Shown: positions 26,091-36,038 of the stretch, piece by piece
Layout: every line of letters begins with the position of its first letter
How positions within the stretch are numbered: position 1 is the stretch's first letter
Assembly (NCBI GenBank): GCA_963773735.1
Contig: CAVZCK010000034.1
Span: 1 to 64,000, forward strand
Reading direction: 5' to 3'
From: CAVZCK01 sp963773735
Lineage (GTDB): Bacteria; Pseudomonadota; Alphaproteobacteria; Rhizobiales; Rhodomicrobiaceae
Length of the DNA stretch: 64,000 bases
The notes under the pieces: model-generated
Database searches by the model: none
Told to the model about the DNA's origin: nothing
What the model saw: only the letters and a program-made list of their open reading frames with translations
Made by a program: the position numbers and the translations under genes

Positions 26091-27959
26091 ATGGCGGGCA
26101 CTGAAAGATTGCGGCACAGATCTCCGGCCGAATGGCTGCGGAGCGTGCGCGCGTTCAACGCCATGCCGGAGGATGTGCTGAAGCGGCTTTATGCCGAATG
26201 TCATCTGCAGACCATCGAACGCGGCGAGACGCTCATCAGGGCCGGCGAGGTGCCGGGTGCGCTGTATATCGTCACCTCGGGCCGGTTCCGCACCACGCGC
26301 TATGCCATCGACGCCGCAAAGGCTGAAATGGGCCCCGGCGCGGTGCTGGCGGAAAAGTCGTTCTTTGCCCGCGAGCCGCACGAGACCAGCATTTCGGCGG
26401 CGCGCAGCAGCATCGTGCTCAAGCTCGAATGGGAAAGCTTCAAGGCGCTGGCCGAGAGCGTGCCCGATGTTTGGCAGGGCGCGCTGCGCAGCCTCCTGCG
26501 GGCCGACGGGCAACCGCGCGTCCACACACCGCCGCGCCAATTCGCGGACCGCGCCCGCTCGCTCGCCCTTTGCCCCGCCGGGAACGAGCCGGTGCCGGCC
26601 GGCTTTGCCGACCGGCTCTCGGCCGCGATCGAGCGGCGCGCCGATTGTCAGGTCTTGTCGTCCGAAGGACTCGGCCAGGATCTGCCGGGCGGCATCGCGC
26701 TCGATGATCCGCAGGTCGTTCACTGGCTGAAGGAGCAGGAAAGCCGCTTCGACGTCGTCATCCTGCTCGCCGATCCTGAGCCGACGCCCTGGACCGAGCG
26801 CGCCATCGCCGAGGCGGACGAGATCTGCCTGATCGGAACCCATGACGGCGGACGGCTCGGCACGCCGGTTCCGCTCGGGCCGGTCGAGGAACTCGCTTTC
26901 GAGATGCGCGGCGCCGACGCTTGCCGGCTGGCGCTGTTCCACGATCCGCGCCGCAGCGGAGCGATTGCCGGGACGCGGCGCTGGCTCGAATACCGCCCGG
27001 TTCGTTCGCACCATCATCTGCGCTCCCACGAGGCGAAGGATTTCGAGCGGCTCGCGCGTTTTCTGCTCGGCCAGTCGACCGGCTTTTTCGCCGCCGGCCA
27101 GGGCGTTTTCGGTGCCGCCGCGCTCGGCATCTTCAAGGCGGTCCAAGCCTCGGGATTCGAGCCTGACTGCTTTGCCGGCGTTGGCGTCGGCGCGGTGATT
27201 GCCGCCTGTCTCGCGCTCGGCATGGACCCGGACGACACGGATCAGCTCCTCACCGAGGTCATGGTCGGGCGGCGCGCCCTCCGGCACAAGAGCTGGCCGC
27301 GCTTCAGCCTCTATGATCAGCGCGCGCTCGACCGGCAGATCCTCAAGCACTTCCCCGACACCGACATCGCCGACCTGGCGGTGCCTTATTATTCGGCCTC
27401 GGCCAACCTTTCGACCGGCGAGCCGCATATCCATCATGTCGGCAATCTGCAGGTCGCGGTCCGCGCCAATTGGGCGTTTCCGGGCCTCCTGCCGCCCTTC
27501 GTCGATGAGGAAGGCCAGATGCTGATCGACGGCAGCCTGATCGACCCGCCGCCGCTGCAGCCGATGCACCGGCTGAATGCCGGACCGAATGTGGTGGCAA
27601 GAGCCGCCGTGCCGCCATTCGGCAAGTCGCCGATTCGCTACCGGGATCTGCCGGCATGGCAGAAGCGGATCCGCTACCGGCTGCCATGGCTGCAGCAGCC
27701 TCGGGAAGAGGAGGAGCCCGGCCTGCCGTCCTTCGAGACGCTGCTCGTTGCGGCACATGACCGGACGGACGCCGAAGCGGATTGGCTCGGGCCGCTCGAC
27801 ATGCTGCTTGCGGCGCCGGTTCCGCGCGGCACGGATGTGATGTCCTGGCGCGATCACGGCCGGATCAAGGACCTCAGCTATCAATGGGCGCTCGCCGAGC
27901 TTGAAAAACGCGCCGCCGCCGGCGATCTCCCACTTGTCGCGGCCATTCCGCCAAGTTGA
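26091..27959 (+). CDS. Cyclic-nucleotide-binding / patatin-like protein lacking the catalytic serine
   Basis: 622 residues. Residues about 15-140 are a cNMP-binding domain (FNAMPEDVLKRLYAECHLQTIERGETLIRAGE, GRFRTTRYAI, LAEKSFFAREPHETSISA). A Rossmann-like middle region spans about 150-310, and a patatin/NTE-type domain spans about 335-560 (GVFGAAALGIFKAV, FAGVGVGAVIAACLALG, DGSLIDPPPLQP). The nucleophile motif GXSXG reads GVGVG, with Gly at residue 365 (codon 27183-27185) in place of Ser, while the partner Asp (about 480) is kept. NTE-family enzymes hydrolyse phospholipids at membranes; this one is probably inactive as a lipase. nudC follows 9 bases after its stop and is likely co-transcribed. 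Confidence 0.85.
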   Translation: MAGTERLRHRSPAEWLRSVRAFNAMPEDVLKRLYAECHLQTIERGETLIRAGEVPGALYIVTSGRFRTTRYAIDAAKAEMGPGAVLAEKSFFAREPHETSISAARSSIVLKLEWESFKALAESVPDVWQGALRSLLRADGQPRVHTPPRQFADRARSLALCPAGNEPVPAGFADRLSAAIERRADCQVLSSEGLGQDLPGGIALDDPQVVHWLKEQESRFDVVILLADPEPTPWTERAIAEADEICLIGTHDGGRLGTPVPLGPVEELAFEMRGADACRLALFHDPRRSGAIAGTRRWLEYRPVRSHHHLRSHEAKDFERLARFLLGQSTGFFAAGQGVFGAAALGIFKAVQASGFEPDCFAGVGVGAVIAACLALGMDPDDTDQLLTEVMVGRRALRHKSWPRFSLYDQRALDRQILKHFPDTDIADLAVPYYSASANLSTGEPHIHHVGNLQVAVRANWAFPGLLPPFVDEEGQMLIDGSLIDPPPLQPMHRLNAGPNVVARAAVPPFGKSPIRYRDLPAWQKRIRYRLPWLQQPREEEEPGLPSFETLLVAAHDRTDAEADWLGPLDMLLAAPVPRGTDVMSWRDHGRIKDLSYQWALAELEKRAAAGDLPLVAAIPPS

Positions 27960-27968
27960 CGAACGCAG

Positions 27969-28928
27969 ATGACGGATCGCCCACCGATCAGCATGCATCA
28001 CATCGCTTCTCAGACCGTTCTCGACAGAATGGGCGAGAAACGCCGCCACCGTGCCTGGGTCGATGCACAGCGCGCTTCGCAGGCGGCGCGGTTTTATCTG
28101 ATCATCGACCTGAAATTTGCGATTACCTCCCGCAAGGACCGCACGGACACGCATATAAGGACGTTCTCGGCGGGCGACCTCGGCGCGGCGAAGATCAACA
28201 CCAGCGGCGCGTTTTTTCTTGGGATTCGCGATGACGGCGCGCCGGTCTTTGCGGTGGCGCTGTCTCGGGCCGACGCCGTCGCGGCGCGGGGCGGCGCGGA
28301 CGCCTTCGCTCCGCTTGTCGACCTGCGTTCGCTCGCCATTCAGACGGACATCCCGGCCGCGGAGCTGACCATTGCCGCCCAGGCGCGCAGCCTTGCCGCC
28401 TGGCACCCGACACAACGTTGTTGCGGACGCTGCGGCGGCCGGACGCTGCCGCGCGACGGCGGCTGGCGGCGGGATTGCTGGGCCTGCGGCCAGATGCATT
28501 TTCCGCGCGCCGACCCGGCGGTGATCATGCTCATTACGCATGACGAGCAATGTCTGCTTGGCCACGAGCCGCGATTTCTCGACAATATGTATTCGGTGCT
28601 TGCCGGTTTCGTCGAGCCTGGGGACGACATCGAAAATGCGGTTCGCAGAGAAATCATGGAAGAGGTCGGCGTCCGTGTCGGCCGCGTCGAATACGTCGCC
28701 AGCCAGCCTTGGCCATTCCCGCATTCACTGATGATCGGCTGCCGCGGAGAGGCGCTCAATTCTGATCTGACGCTCGATTCAATGGAGGTGCCGGAGGCGC
28801 GCTGGTTCGGCCGCGATGAGGTGCGGCAGATGCTCGACCGGACCCACCCGCAGGGACTTTTCGTGCCGCCGCCGCTGTCGATCTCGCACACGCTGATCCG
28901 CGCCTTCGCCGACGGAACGCTGACCTGA
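27969..28928 (+). CDS. nudC: NADH pyrophosphatase (NAD+ diphosphatase) NudC
   Basis: 319 residues. A zinc ribbon (CGRCGG...CWACGQ) near residues 153-177 precedes the Nudix box GFVEPGDDIENAVRREIMEEVGV and the NudC-specific SQPWPFPHSLM motif. It hydrolyses NAD(H) to NMN(H) and AMP and, in E. coli, removes NAD caps from RNA. All metal-binding glutamates of the Nudix box are present. Convergent with pheA. Confidence 0.93.
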   Translation: MTDRPPISMHHIASQTVLDRMGEKRRHRAWVDAQRASQAARFYLIIDLKFAITSRKDRTDTHIRTFSAGDLGAAKINTSGAFFLGIRDDGAPVFAVALSRADAVAARGGADAFAPLVDLRSLAIQTDIPAAELTIAAQARSLAAWHPTQRCCGRCGGRTLPRDGGWRRDCWACGQMHFPRADPAVIMLITHDEQCLLGHEPRFLDNMYSVLAGFVEPGDDIENAVRREIMEEVGVRVGRVEYVASQPWPFPHSLMIGCRGEALNSDLTLDSMEVPEARWFGRDEVRQMLDRTHPQGLFVPPPLSISHTLIRAFADGTLT

Positions 28929-28944
28929 TCGCAGCGCCGCCCGG

Positions 28945-29874
28945 CTAATCTTCGCTGGATATCATGCCCGCGCGGAACGGGCTCGCGGGATAAACGCCGA
29001 GAATGCGGAATTCGGAGGAGAAGAACTGGCATTCCTCCAGCGCAAGCTTCACCGGCCGGTCGTCAGGATGGCCTTCGATGTCCGCGTAGAACATTGTCGC
29101 GGAGAAAGTCCCGTCAACCATATAGGACTCCAGCTTCGTCATGTTCACGCCGTTGGTCGCAAATCCGCCGAGCGCCTTGTAGAGCGCGGCCGGAACATTG
29201 CGGACACGGAAGATGAATGTCGTCATGACGGGGCCGTTGCCGGGCGGGGCGTCGTCGCGTTCCGCCGCCAGCACAATGAACCGAGTGGTATTGTGCGCGG
29301 CATCTTCGATGTCGCTGCGCAGGACTTCGAGCCCGAAGATTTCGGCGGCGAGCTTGGAGGCAATCACCGCCTTGGTCTTGTCCCGCTCCTCGGCCAGCAT
29401 CCGCGCGGCGCCCGCCGTATCGGCTTCCGTCACCGGCTTCAATCCCAACTCGCGGATGATTCGCCGGCACTGGCCGAGCGCATGGGTGTGGCTGTGAACC
29501 GTCTTCAGATCTTTGAGCTTGGTTCCAGGCAGTACCAGAAGCTGGTGATAGATGCGCTCGAAATGCTCGCCGACGATGAAGAGACCAGAGTCCGGCAGGA
29601 GATGGTGAACATCGGCCACCCGGCCCGCCACCGAATTTTCGATCGGGATCAGCGCGTAGCGGCCCTGTCCCTGATGGAGCCCCGCGAGCGCGTCCTCAAA
29701 GGTGGCGCAAGGGACGGGCTCTACGTCCGGGAAGGCATTGAGGCAGGCCAGATGCGAATTGGCGCCGAGTTCGCCCTGGAACAGGACCGAATTGAGCGCA
29801 TGTGCGTTCAGCGCCGGTTTCCTCGCCGACCCCTTCTTGGCTTTCTTTCCCATCCTCTGCGCGGCTGATGACAT
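28945..29874 (-). CDS. pheA: Prephenate dehydratase
   Basis: 309 residues: a monofunctional dehydratase with C-terminal ACT domain. Evidence is FQGELGANSHLA, IPIENSVAGRVADVHHLL, the catalytic NTTRF motif and the ACT Phe-binding segment ESYMVDG, equivalent to ESYMIGG in relatives. Converts prephenate to phenylpyruvate for phenylalanine synthesis, with feedback control through ACT. The lysine-rich first 20 residues are variable; a later start is possible. It follows kdsB on the same strand, the standard order in Hyphomicrobiales. Confidence 0.94.
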   Translation of the reverse strand: MSSAAQRMGKKAKKGSARKPALNAHALNSVLFQGELGANSHLACLNAFPDVEPVPCATFEDALAGLHQGQGRYALIPIENSVAGRVADVHHLLPDSGLFIVGEHFERIYHQLLVLPGTKLKDLKTVHSHTHALGQCRRIIRELGLKPVTEADTAGAARMLAEERDKTKAVIASKLAAEIFGLEVLRSDIEDAAHNTTRFIVLAAERDDAPPGNGPVMTTFIFRVRNVPAALYKALGGFATNGVNMTKLESYMVDGTFSATMFYADIEGHPDDRPVKLALEECQFFSSEFRILGVYPASPFRAGMISSED

Positions 29875-29889
29875 TGGATTTTCCCGAGT

Positions 29890-30655
29890 TCAAGATGCCG
29901 CAGCGGCGCGTGGGCCGGAGGCCGAGGCAAAATAAGCGCGGACCCGCTCCAGATCGTCCGGCGTGTCGACGCTCATTGGAATGCTGCCGACGCGCTTCAC
30001 GTCGATCCGCATTCCGGCTTCGAGCGCGCGCAGCTGCTCCAGCTTCTCGCGCGTCTCGAGCGGTGACGGTGGCAGCTTCACGAAGCGCGCCAGCGCCGCG
30101 CGGCGATAGGCGTAGAGCCCGATATGAACATAGAGCGGGCCGGGGCCGAATGGAGCGGGCGCACGCGTGAAATAGAGCGCGCGCAGAATTTCGCCGGTTT
30201 CGGACGGCGTTCCGATCAGCTTGACGACGCTCGGCTCGGTCACCGCCGAAGGATCGGTCAGCACGGCGGCAACCGTGGCAATATCGACGGCCGGGTCGTC
30301 AAGCGGCGCGATGCAGTCGCGAATGAGGGAAGGCTCAAGCACCGGCTGATCGCCCTGAACGTTGACGATGATGCCGACTTTTGCCGACCGGATCGGCCAG
30401 ATTGGCCGCCTCGAAGACGCGGTCCGACCCGCTCGGATGATCAGCGCGCGTCATCACGGCCTTGCCACCAACGCTCTCAATTGCCTCCGCGATTTCGGGC
30501 GAGTCCGTTGCCACCACTACGTCGCCGGCATCGGCCTCCATCGTCCGCCGCCAGACGTGAACGACCATCGGCTCGCCGGCAATCTCCGCAAGAGGCTTGC
30601 GTGGCAGCCGCGTCGCGCCGATTCGCGATGGAATTACGATCAAGGGTCTTGCCAT
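29890..30655 (-). pseudogene. kdsB: 3-deoxy-manno-octulosonate cytidylyltransferase KdsB, single frameshift
   Basis: The Met at 30655 begins the CMP-Kdo synthetase N-terminus (IVIPSRIGATRLPRKPL) up to RVFEAANLADPVGK. There the run AAAA (about 30383-30386) throws the frame. Removing one A restores VGIIVNVQGDQPVLEPSLIRDCI and the rest to 29890, including TPSETGEILRALYFTRAP and VDTPDDLERVRAYF. The full protein would be about 255 residues, normal for KdsB, which activates Kdo for lipopolysaccharide. Since KdsB is normally essential, a sequence error in the homopolymer is more likely than a real null allele. Confidence 0.85.
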
Positions 30656-30851
30656 TTGCCCGTCCTTTCCGTCTTATCTCCCCCGGTGGGCGCATGGTTG
30701 GTGGCAGGTGGGAGCCATGCTGAGACAATTCGCCCCCGTTCGGGGCTTTTTCTGCGCCACCAGCTGTCGTATTGGCAAGCAGGAAAATGATACAGGCAGG
30801 CAGCCTTGTTAAACTGGCGGATCAGGCGGCAGCAAGAAGGAAGGACCGCTT

Positions 30852-32048
30852 ATGAATAAAATGACGGTCAATATGATCGCGGGCGCAGTTTTGTCGTCCC
30901 TGCTCGTCATTTTCGGCACAAGCACGTTCGTCAATATCCTTTACCCGAAGGGCGGCGCGCCTGAAACCTCCGAGGAACCAGCGGCTGGGGGCACGGCGGC
31001 AGAGTTGGCGGCGCCCGCGGGGCCTGCCGCACCGGCGGTGCCCTTTGGCACATTGCTCGCCAAAGCGAATGTCAAGGCCGGAGAAAGCAGCGCGAAAAAA
31101 TGCCAGGCCTGTCATACGTTCGAGAAGGGCGGTCCGAACAAAATCGGCCCCAATCTTTATGGCGTGGTCGGCCGTCCCGTCGCCAGCCACGAAGGTTTCG
31201 CCTATTCGCCGGCGCTGAAGGGATTCGGCGGTGATTGGACCTATGACAAGCTAAACTGCTTTGTCACCAGCCCGAGAGGCTGTGTGCCGGGCACGAAAAT
31301 GACGTTTGCCGGCATCAAGAAGGATACCGAGCGGGCTGACGTCATCGCCTTTCTGCATTCGATCAGCCCCGATGCGCCCCCGCTTCCCTCTGCCGAGAAT
31401 GCGGCTCCGGCAAGCAACAGCCAGGGCCAGGCTCCGAAAGTCGCCGCGGCTGCGGCGCCGGCCGGCGGCAATGCGAATACGGCCGGTGGCTCTGAAAAGG
31501 CGGCCGCAACTCCGACGGAGACGCCGAATGGCTCGTTTGACGCACTGCTCGCAAAAGCCAGTGTCCAGGCCGGAGCAAGCGCGGCGAAGAAATGCCAGGC
31601 CTGTCATACATTCGAGCAGGGCGGCCCGAACAAAATCGGCCCCAATCTTTATGGCGTGGTTGGCCGTCCCGTCGCCAGTCACGAGGGCTTCGCCTATTCA
31701 CCCGCGATGAAAAAATTCGAAGGCAACTGGACTTATGAAAAGTTGAGCTGCTTCATCTCGAATCCGAAGGGCTGTGTGCCGGGCACGAAAATGACGTTTG
31801 TCGGCGTCAAGAAGGATACCGAGCGGGCTGACGTCATCGCCTATCTGCATTCGATCAGCCCCGATGCGCCGCCGCTGCCGACCGCCGCCAATGCGGCTCC
31901 GGCGGGCCAGGGCGGTGCGGCGAAGGCTGCTGAGGCTGGGGCGCCGTCCGGCGGCAATACGAACGCTGCGGGCCAAAAGCCTGTCGAGGCCAATGCCAGC
32001 ACCGGCGGAAACCCCGCTCCAGCAGCCGGTCCGCCGGCGCAGAACTGA
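30852..32048 (+). CDS. Membrane-anchored c-type cytochrome with duplicated haem domain (CycM-like)
   Basis: 398 residues with an N-terminal signal anchor (VNMIAGAVLSSLLVIFGTSTFVNILY) and two class I cytochrome c domains. Each has a haem motif CQACH (Cys 84/87, His 88; Cys 248/251, His 252), GPNLYGVVGRPVASHEGFAYSPA and a distal Met in PGTKMTF. The domains are separated by Ala/Pro/Gly-rich linkers and repeat with a 492-base period; DNA identity between copies is very high around the haem sites. CycM of rhizobia, which sits next to kdsB/pheA, has one such domain and passes electrons to the terminal oxidase. Here it has become di-haem by internal duplication. Divergent from kdsB. Confidence 0.92.
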   Translation: MNKMTVNMIAGAVLSSLLVIFGTSTFVNILYPKGGAPETSEEPAAGGTAAELAAPAGPAAPAVPFGTLLAKANVKAGESSAKKCQACHTFEKGGPNKIGPNLYGVVGRPVASHEGFAYSPALKGFGGDWTYDKLNCFVTSPRGCVPGTKMTFAGIKKDTERADVIAFLHSISPDAPPLPSAENAAPASNSQGQAPKVAAAAAPAGGNANTAGGSEKAAATPTETPNGSFDALLAKASVQAGASAAKKCQACHTFEQGGPNKIGPNLYGVVGRPVASHEGFAYSPAMKKFEGNWTYEKLSCFISNPKGCVPGTKMTFVGVKKDTERADVIAYLHSISPDAPPLPTAANAAPAGQGGAAKAAEAGAPSGGNTNAAGQKPVEANASTGGNPAPAAGPPAQN

Positions 32049-32304
32049 GACAGTTTTGAGTTCGATGCCGCCGCCGGGCCAAGAGCCATTCACGGCGGGT
32101 TCTCGGCGCTGACGATGACGCGGAAACAATTGTTTTCACGCGCTTGGGTTAATCGCCTATGTTTCGCCGGTACTGCCAAAACAGCGTCTTTCCGACGAAT
32201 GAAAGATTTTTAATTTGGTCTTGGCCGTCCTCACGCTCATTCTAGACGAACTTAGCTTACGCGGTTCAATGAGCGGCCGCGACTTTCCGGGGACTGAGAC
32301 AAGC

Positions 32305-34152
32305 ATGATGATTCGGCTGCGCACCGGCCTGAGATTTCTCGGCTTTCTGATTGCATTGCTCTCGCTCGCCGTTTCCGCGGCAGTCGCCGGCGAAAAGCTG
32401 CAAGGCGTATCGCTGATCGGGACGCCGAAATACGGGCCTGATTTCAAGCATTTCGACTATGTGAACCCGGACGCGCCGAAGGGCGGATCGGTGCGCCTGT
32501 CGGCGGTCGGCACCTTCGATACGCTCAATATGATTCCCTATAAGGGAAACAAGGCCGGCGGCCTCAATCTCATCTATGACCAGCTCATGTCGGGTAGCCT
32601 CGATGAGCCGTCGACGGAATATGCCCATCTGGCCGAATGGGTGTCCTATCCGGACGACTATTCGTCGGTCACCTACAAACTGCGCAAGGAGGCGCGCTGG
32701 CATGACGGCAAGCCGGTTACACCTGAGGATGTCATTTTCAGCCTGAAAGTGCTCAAGGAAAACAACGCGCAATATGCCTTCTACTATAAGAACGTGACGA
32801 AGGCCGAGAAGACCGGGGACAACGAGGTCACCTTCTATTTCGACCAGAAGAACAACCGCGAATTGCCGCAGATCGTCGGCCAGCTCACCGTGCTGCCGAA
32901 ACACTTCTATGAGGAAGGCGGCGCAGCGCGCGACCCGGCAAAGACCTGGCTCGAAGTGCCGCTTGGCAGCGGTCCTTATCGGATCAAATCATTCGAGGCC
33001 GGCCGATATATCGCCTATGAGCGGGTGAAGGACTATTGGGGCGCGAATTTGCCCGTCGAAGTCGGCCAGAACAATCTGGATGAGGTCCGCTTCGAATATT
33101 TCGGCGATCGCCAGATCGCCTTCGAAGCCTTCAAAGCTGGCAAGATCGACTATTTCAACGAGAATTCGGCGAAGAACTGGGCGACCGCATACGACTTTCC
33201 CGCATTGCGGGCCGGCAAAGTGGTCAAGCAAGGCGACATCCGCCTCAAGAATCCCGAGCCGATGCAAGCTTTCGTCATGAATACGCGCCGGCCGAAATTC
33301 GCCGACCCGCGGGTTCGGCAGGCGTTCGATCTGATGTTCAACTTCGAATGGATGAACAAGACCTTGTTCTATGGCCAGTATCAGCGGGTCTCCAGCTATT
33401 TCGAGAACACCGAACTCGCCGCCAGCGGCCTGCCGCAGGGCAAGGAGCTGGAAATTCTCGATAGCGTGCGGAACGAGGTGCCGCCGGAAGTCTTCACCAT
33501 GGAATATAAGAATCCGGTCAATGACAGCAATTCACTCGTCGACCGGCACAATTGGCGCGAGGCAGCCCGGCTGATGCACGAAGCCGGCTGGGAGGTGAAA
33601 AACGACGCGCTCGTGAATGCGAAAACCGGCGAGCCGATGAGCGTAGAATTTCTCCTCGTGCAACCAGATTTCGTTCGGATCGTGACTCCCTATAAACAGG
33701 CTTTGGAGCGGCTTGGCATCAAAGTGTCCATCCGCGTCATTGACGCCGCGCAATATCAGGCGCGCGTGAACGATTTCGACTTCGACATCATCACGGACTC
33801 CTTTGCCCAGTCTGAATCGCCCGGCAACGAACAGCGCGACTTCTGGGGATCGGAAGCCGCCGGCCGCCCCGGCAGCCGGAATACCATCGGCATCAAGAAT
33901 CCGGCCGTCGACAAGCTCGTCGACCGCATCATCTTCGCCAAGGACCGCGCGGAGCTGGTCGCCGCCTGCCGGGCGCTCGATCGCGTGCTGCTCTGGAATC
34001 ATTACGTCGTGCCGCAGTTTTTTGCGCCAACCGAGCGGATTGCCTATTGGAATAAATATTCTCATCCTGCGACGCTGCCTTCGCGCGCAGTAGGATTTCC
34101 AACCATCTGGTGGTACGACGAGGTGAAGGCCGCCAAGCTTGCCGCGAATTGA
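32305..34152 (+). CDS. yejA: Peptide ABC transporter substrate-binding protein (YejA-like), first copy
   Basis: Starting at the Met at 32305 gives a clear signal peptide (MMIRLRTGLRFLGFLIALLSLAVSAAVAG) and about 615 residues in all. It is a family 5 solute-binding protein: HFDYVNPDAPKGGSVRL, ARWHDGKPVTPEDVIFSL, QAFVMNTRRPKFADPRVRQAFDLMFNFEWMN and the C-terminal PSRAVGFPTIWWYDEVKAAKL. These are YejA features, and permeases YejB/YejE and ATPase YejF follow. Yej systems import peptides and microcin C in E. coli. First gene of the operon; the in-frame Met at 32215 is too far upstream for a signal peptide. Confidence 0.9.
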   Translation: MMIRLRTGLRFLGFLIALLSLAVSAAVAGEKLQGVSLIGTPKYGPDFKHFDYVNPDAPKGGSVRLSAVGTFDTLNMIPYKGNKAGGLNLIYDQLMSGSLDEPSTEYAHLAEWVSYPDDYSSVTYKLRKEARWHDGKPVTPEDVIFSLKVLKENNAQYAFYYKNVTKAEKTGDNEVTFYFDQKNNRELPQIVGQLTVLPKHFYEEGGAARDPAKTWLEVPLGSGPYRIKSFEAGRYIAYERVKDYWGANLPVEVGQNNLDEVRFEYFGDRQIAFEAFKAGKIDYFNENSAKNWATAYDFPALRAGKVVKQGDIRLKNPEPMQAFVMNTRRPKFADPRVRQAFDLMFNFEWMNKTLFYGQYQRVSSYFENTELAASGLPQGKELEILDSVRNEVPPEVFTMEYKNPVNDSNSLVDRHNWREAARLMHEAGWEVKNDALVNAKTGEPMSVEFLLVQPDFVRIVTPYKQALERLGIKVSIRVIDAAQYQARVNDFDFDIITDSFAQSESPGNEQRDFWGSEAAGRPGSRNTIGIKNPAVDKLVDRIIFAKDRAELVAACRALDRVLLWNHYVVPQFFAPTERIAYWNKYSHPATLPSRAVGFPTIWWYDEVKAAKLAAN

Positions 34153-34183
34153 GTTTCGAGCCGTCAGTGAGGTACAAGGCATT

Positions 34184-36017
34184 GTGAAGAAAAAGCTTTC
34201 GAACATCATCGCGACGCTCGCACTCTTCTGCCTTATCGCCTCGCCCGCTCATGCCGCACAAAAATCGCACGGCCTGTCCGCTTTCGGCGATCTGAAATAT
34301 CCCGCCGATTTCCAGCATTTCGACTATGTAAATCCTGATGCGCCGAAGGGCGGTCGCATGGCCACGATCGGCACCGGCTCGGTGCTGACCTTCAGCAGCT
34401 TCAATCCCTTCATCCTCAAGGATGACCCGGCTCAGGGGCTGGAGTTGCTCTTCGACAGCCTCATGACGCGGGCCTTCGACGAGCCTGATGCGATGTACGG
34501 GCTGCTGGCGCAATCCGCTGAACTCGCCGACGACAAGCGATCCGTTACGTTCTACATGCGGCCGGAAGCCAAATTCCGCGACGGCACTCCGGTCACTGCC
34601 GAGGATGTTGTCTTCAGCTTCGAGAAGCTGCGCGATCCGACGAAAGCCCATCCGCAATATGCGCTGCCGCTGCGCGATGTCGCCAAAGCCGAGGCGCTCG
34701 ACGCAGCATACGGTCCGCTTCGCCTTCGCGGGCGACAATCTGCGCGACCTGCCCTTGATCGTGGCTGCCATGCCGATCGTCTCGAAAGCCTATTACGACA
34801 AGGTCGATTTCTACAAATCCTCGCTTGAGCCACCGATGGGCTCGGGTCCTTATGAGGTCGGCAATTACAAGGCGGGGACTTTCGTCACTTACAAGCGCCG
34901 GGCGAATTATTGGGCGGCGGATCTGCCGGTCAATCGCGGACGGTTCAATTTCGATGAGATCCGCTACGATTATTACCGGGACCGGACGGCGGGGCTCGAA
35001 GCCTTCAAGGCCGGCGCCTATGATTTGCGCGAGGAATTCACCTCGAAGAGCTGGGCGACCGAATATAATATCGCGCAGGTTCACGATGGACGCGTGAAGC
35101 TTCTCACATTACCCGACGACAGCCCGTCCGGCGCGCAAGGCTGGTTCATCAATACGCGCCGCGAGAAATTCTCCGACCCGCGGGTTCGTAAAGCGCTCGA
35201 TTACGCCTTCGATTTTGAGTGGACCAACAAGAACCTGTTCTACGGCCTCTATACGCGCACCCACAGCTACTTCGCCAATTCCGATCTGGAGGCGAAGGGG
35301 CTGCCCAGCGAAGCCGAGCTGAAGCTGCTTGAGCCATTCCGAACCAAGCTGCCTGCTGAGGTTTTTGGCGAGCCTTATACGCCGCCGGTCAGCGACGGCA
35401 GCGGCCGTGACCGGCGCCAGCTTGGCACGGCGTCGAAATTGCTGACCGAGGCCGGCTGGGCGGTGAACGACAGCGGCATGCGCGTTAACGCCAAGGGCGA
35501 GCCGCTGGCGATCGAGCTGTTGATGGAAGATCCCCAATTGGAAAAAATCTTCGGCTTTTACGTCGAAAAGCTAAAAGCCCTCGGCATCCAGGCCTCAATC
35601 CGGAATATCAACTCAGCGCAATATCAGGTCCGGGTCAAGGATTTCGATTTCGATCTCGATATGTCGCGCTTCAGCCTTGGGCCCACTCCGGGACCGGAAA
35701 TAAAGAATTTTTGGGGATCCGAGGCGGCCCGGACAAAGGGCAGCTTCAATCTGCCTGGCATTGCCGACCCGGTCGTCGACGCGCTCATCGACCGCATGCT
35801 GCAGGCCAAGAGCCGCGATGAATTACGCGCCGCGGCTCACGCGCTGGACCGGGTCCTGAGGGCGGGCCATTATTGGGTGCCGCAATGGTATAAGCCGGTC
35901 CACACCCTCGCATTCTGGGATCGGTTTTCCCGGCCGCAGACCAAGCCGAAATATGAGCGCGGCGTCGAAGATACCTGGTGGTATGACGCCGGCAAAGCCG
36001 CCAAGCTCGGCCAATAA
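34184..36017 (+). pseudogene. yejA: Second YejA-like substrate-binding protein, single frameshift
   Basis: GTG 34184 starts a signal peptide (KKKLSNIIATLALFCLIASPAHA) and a family 5 binding protein: QHFDYVNPDAPKGGRMA, AKFRDGTPVTAEDVVFSFEKL. Near 34708 the frame has to change by one base to continue as VRFAFAGDNLRDLPLIVAAMPIVSK and run through MGSGPYEVGNY, WFINTRREKFSDPRVRKALDYAFDFEW and EDTWWYDAGKAAKL to 36017. Total length would be about 610 residues. It is a diverged paralogue of the gene before it, 31 bases downstream, so the transporter could use two peptide receptors if the shift is a sequencing error. Confidence 0.8.
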
Positions 36018-36038
36018 GACGAAAGCAGCGTAACGACC

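Noticed and set aside
25863..28724. 953-codon open frame on the minus strand
   Set aside because: It is antisense to the sodB end, patatin and nudC genes, which have clear motifs; its protein is Arg/Ala/Gly-rich with no domain. It is a shadow of high-GC codon usage.
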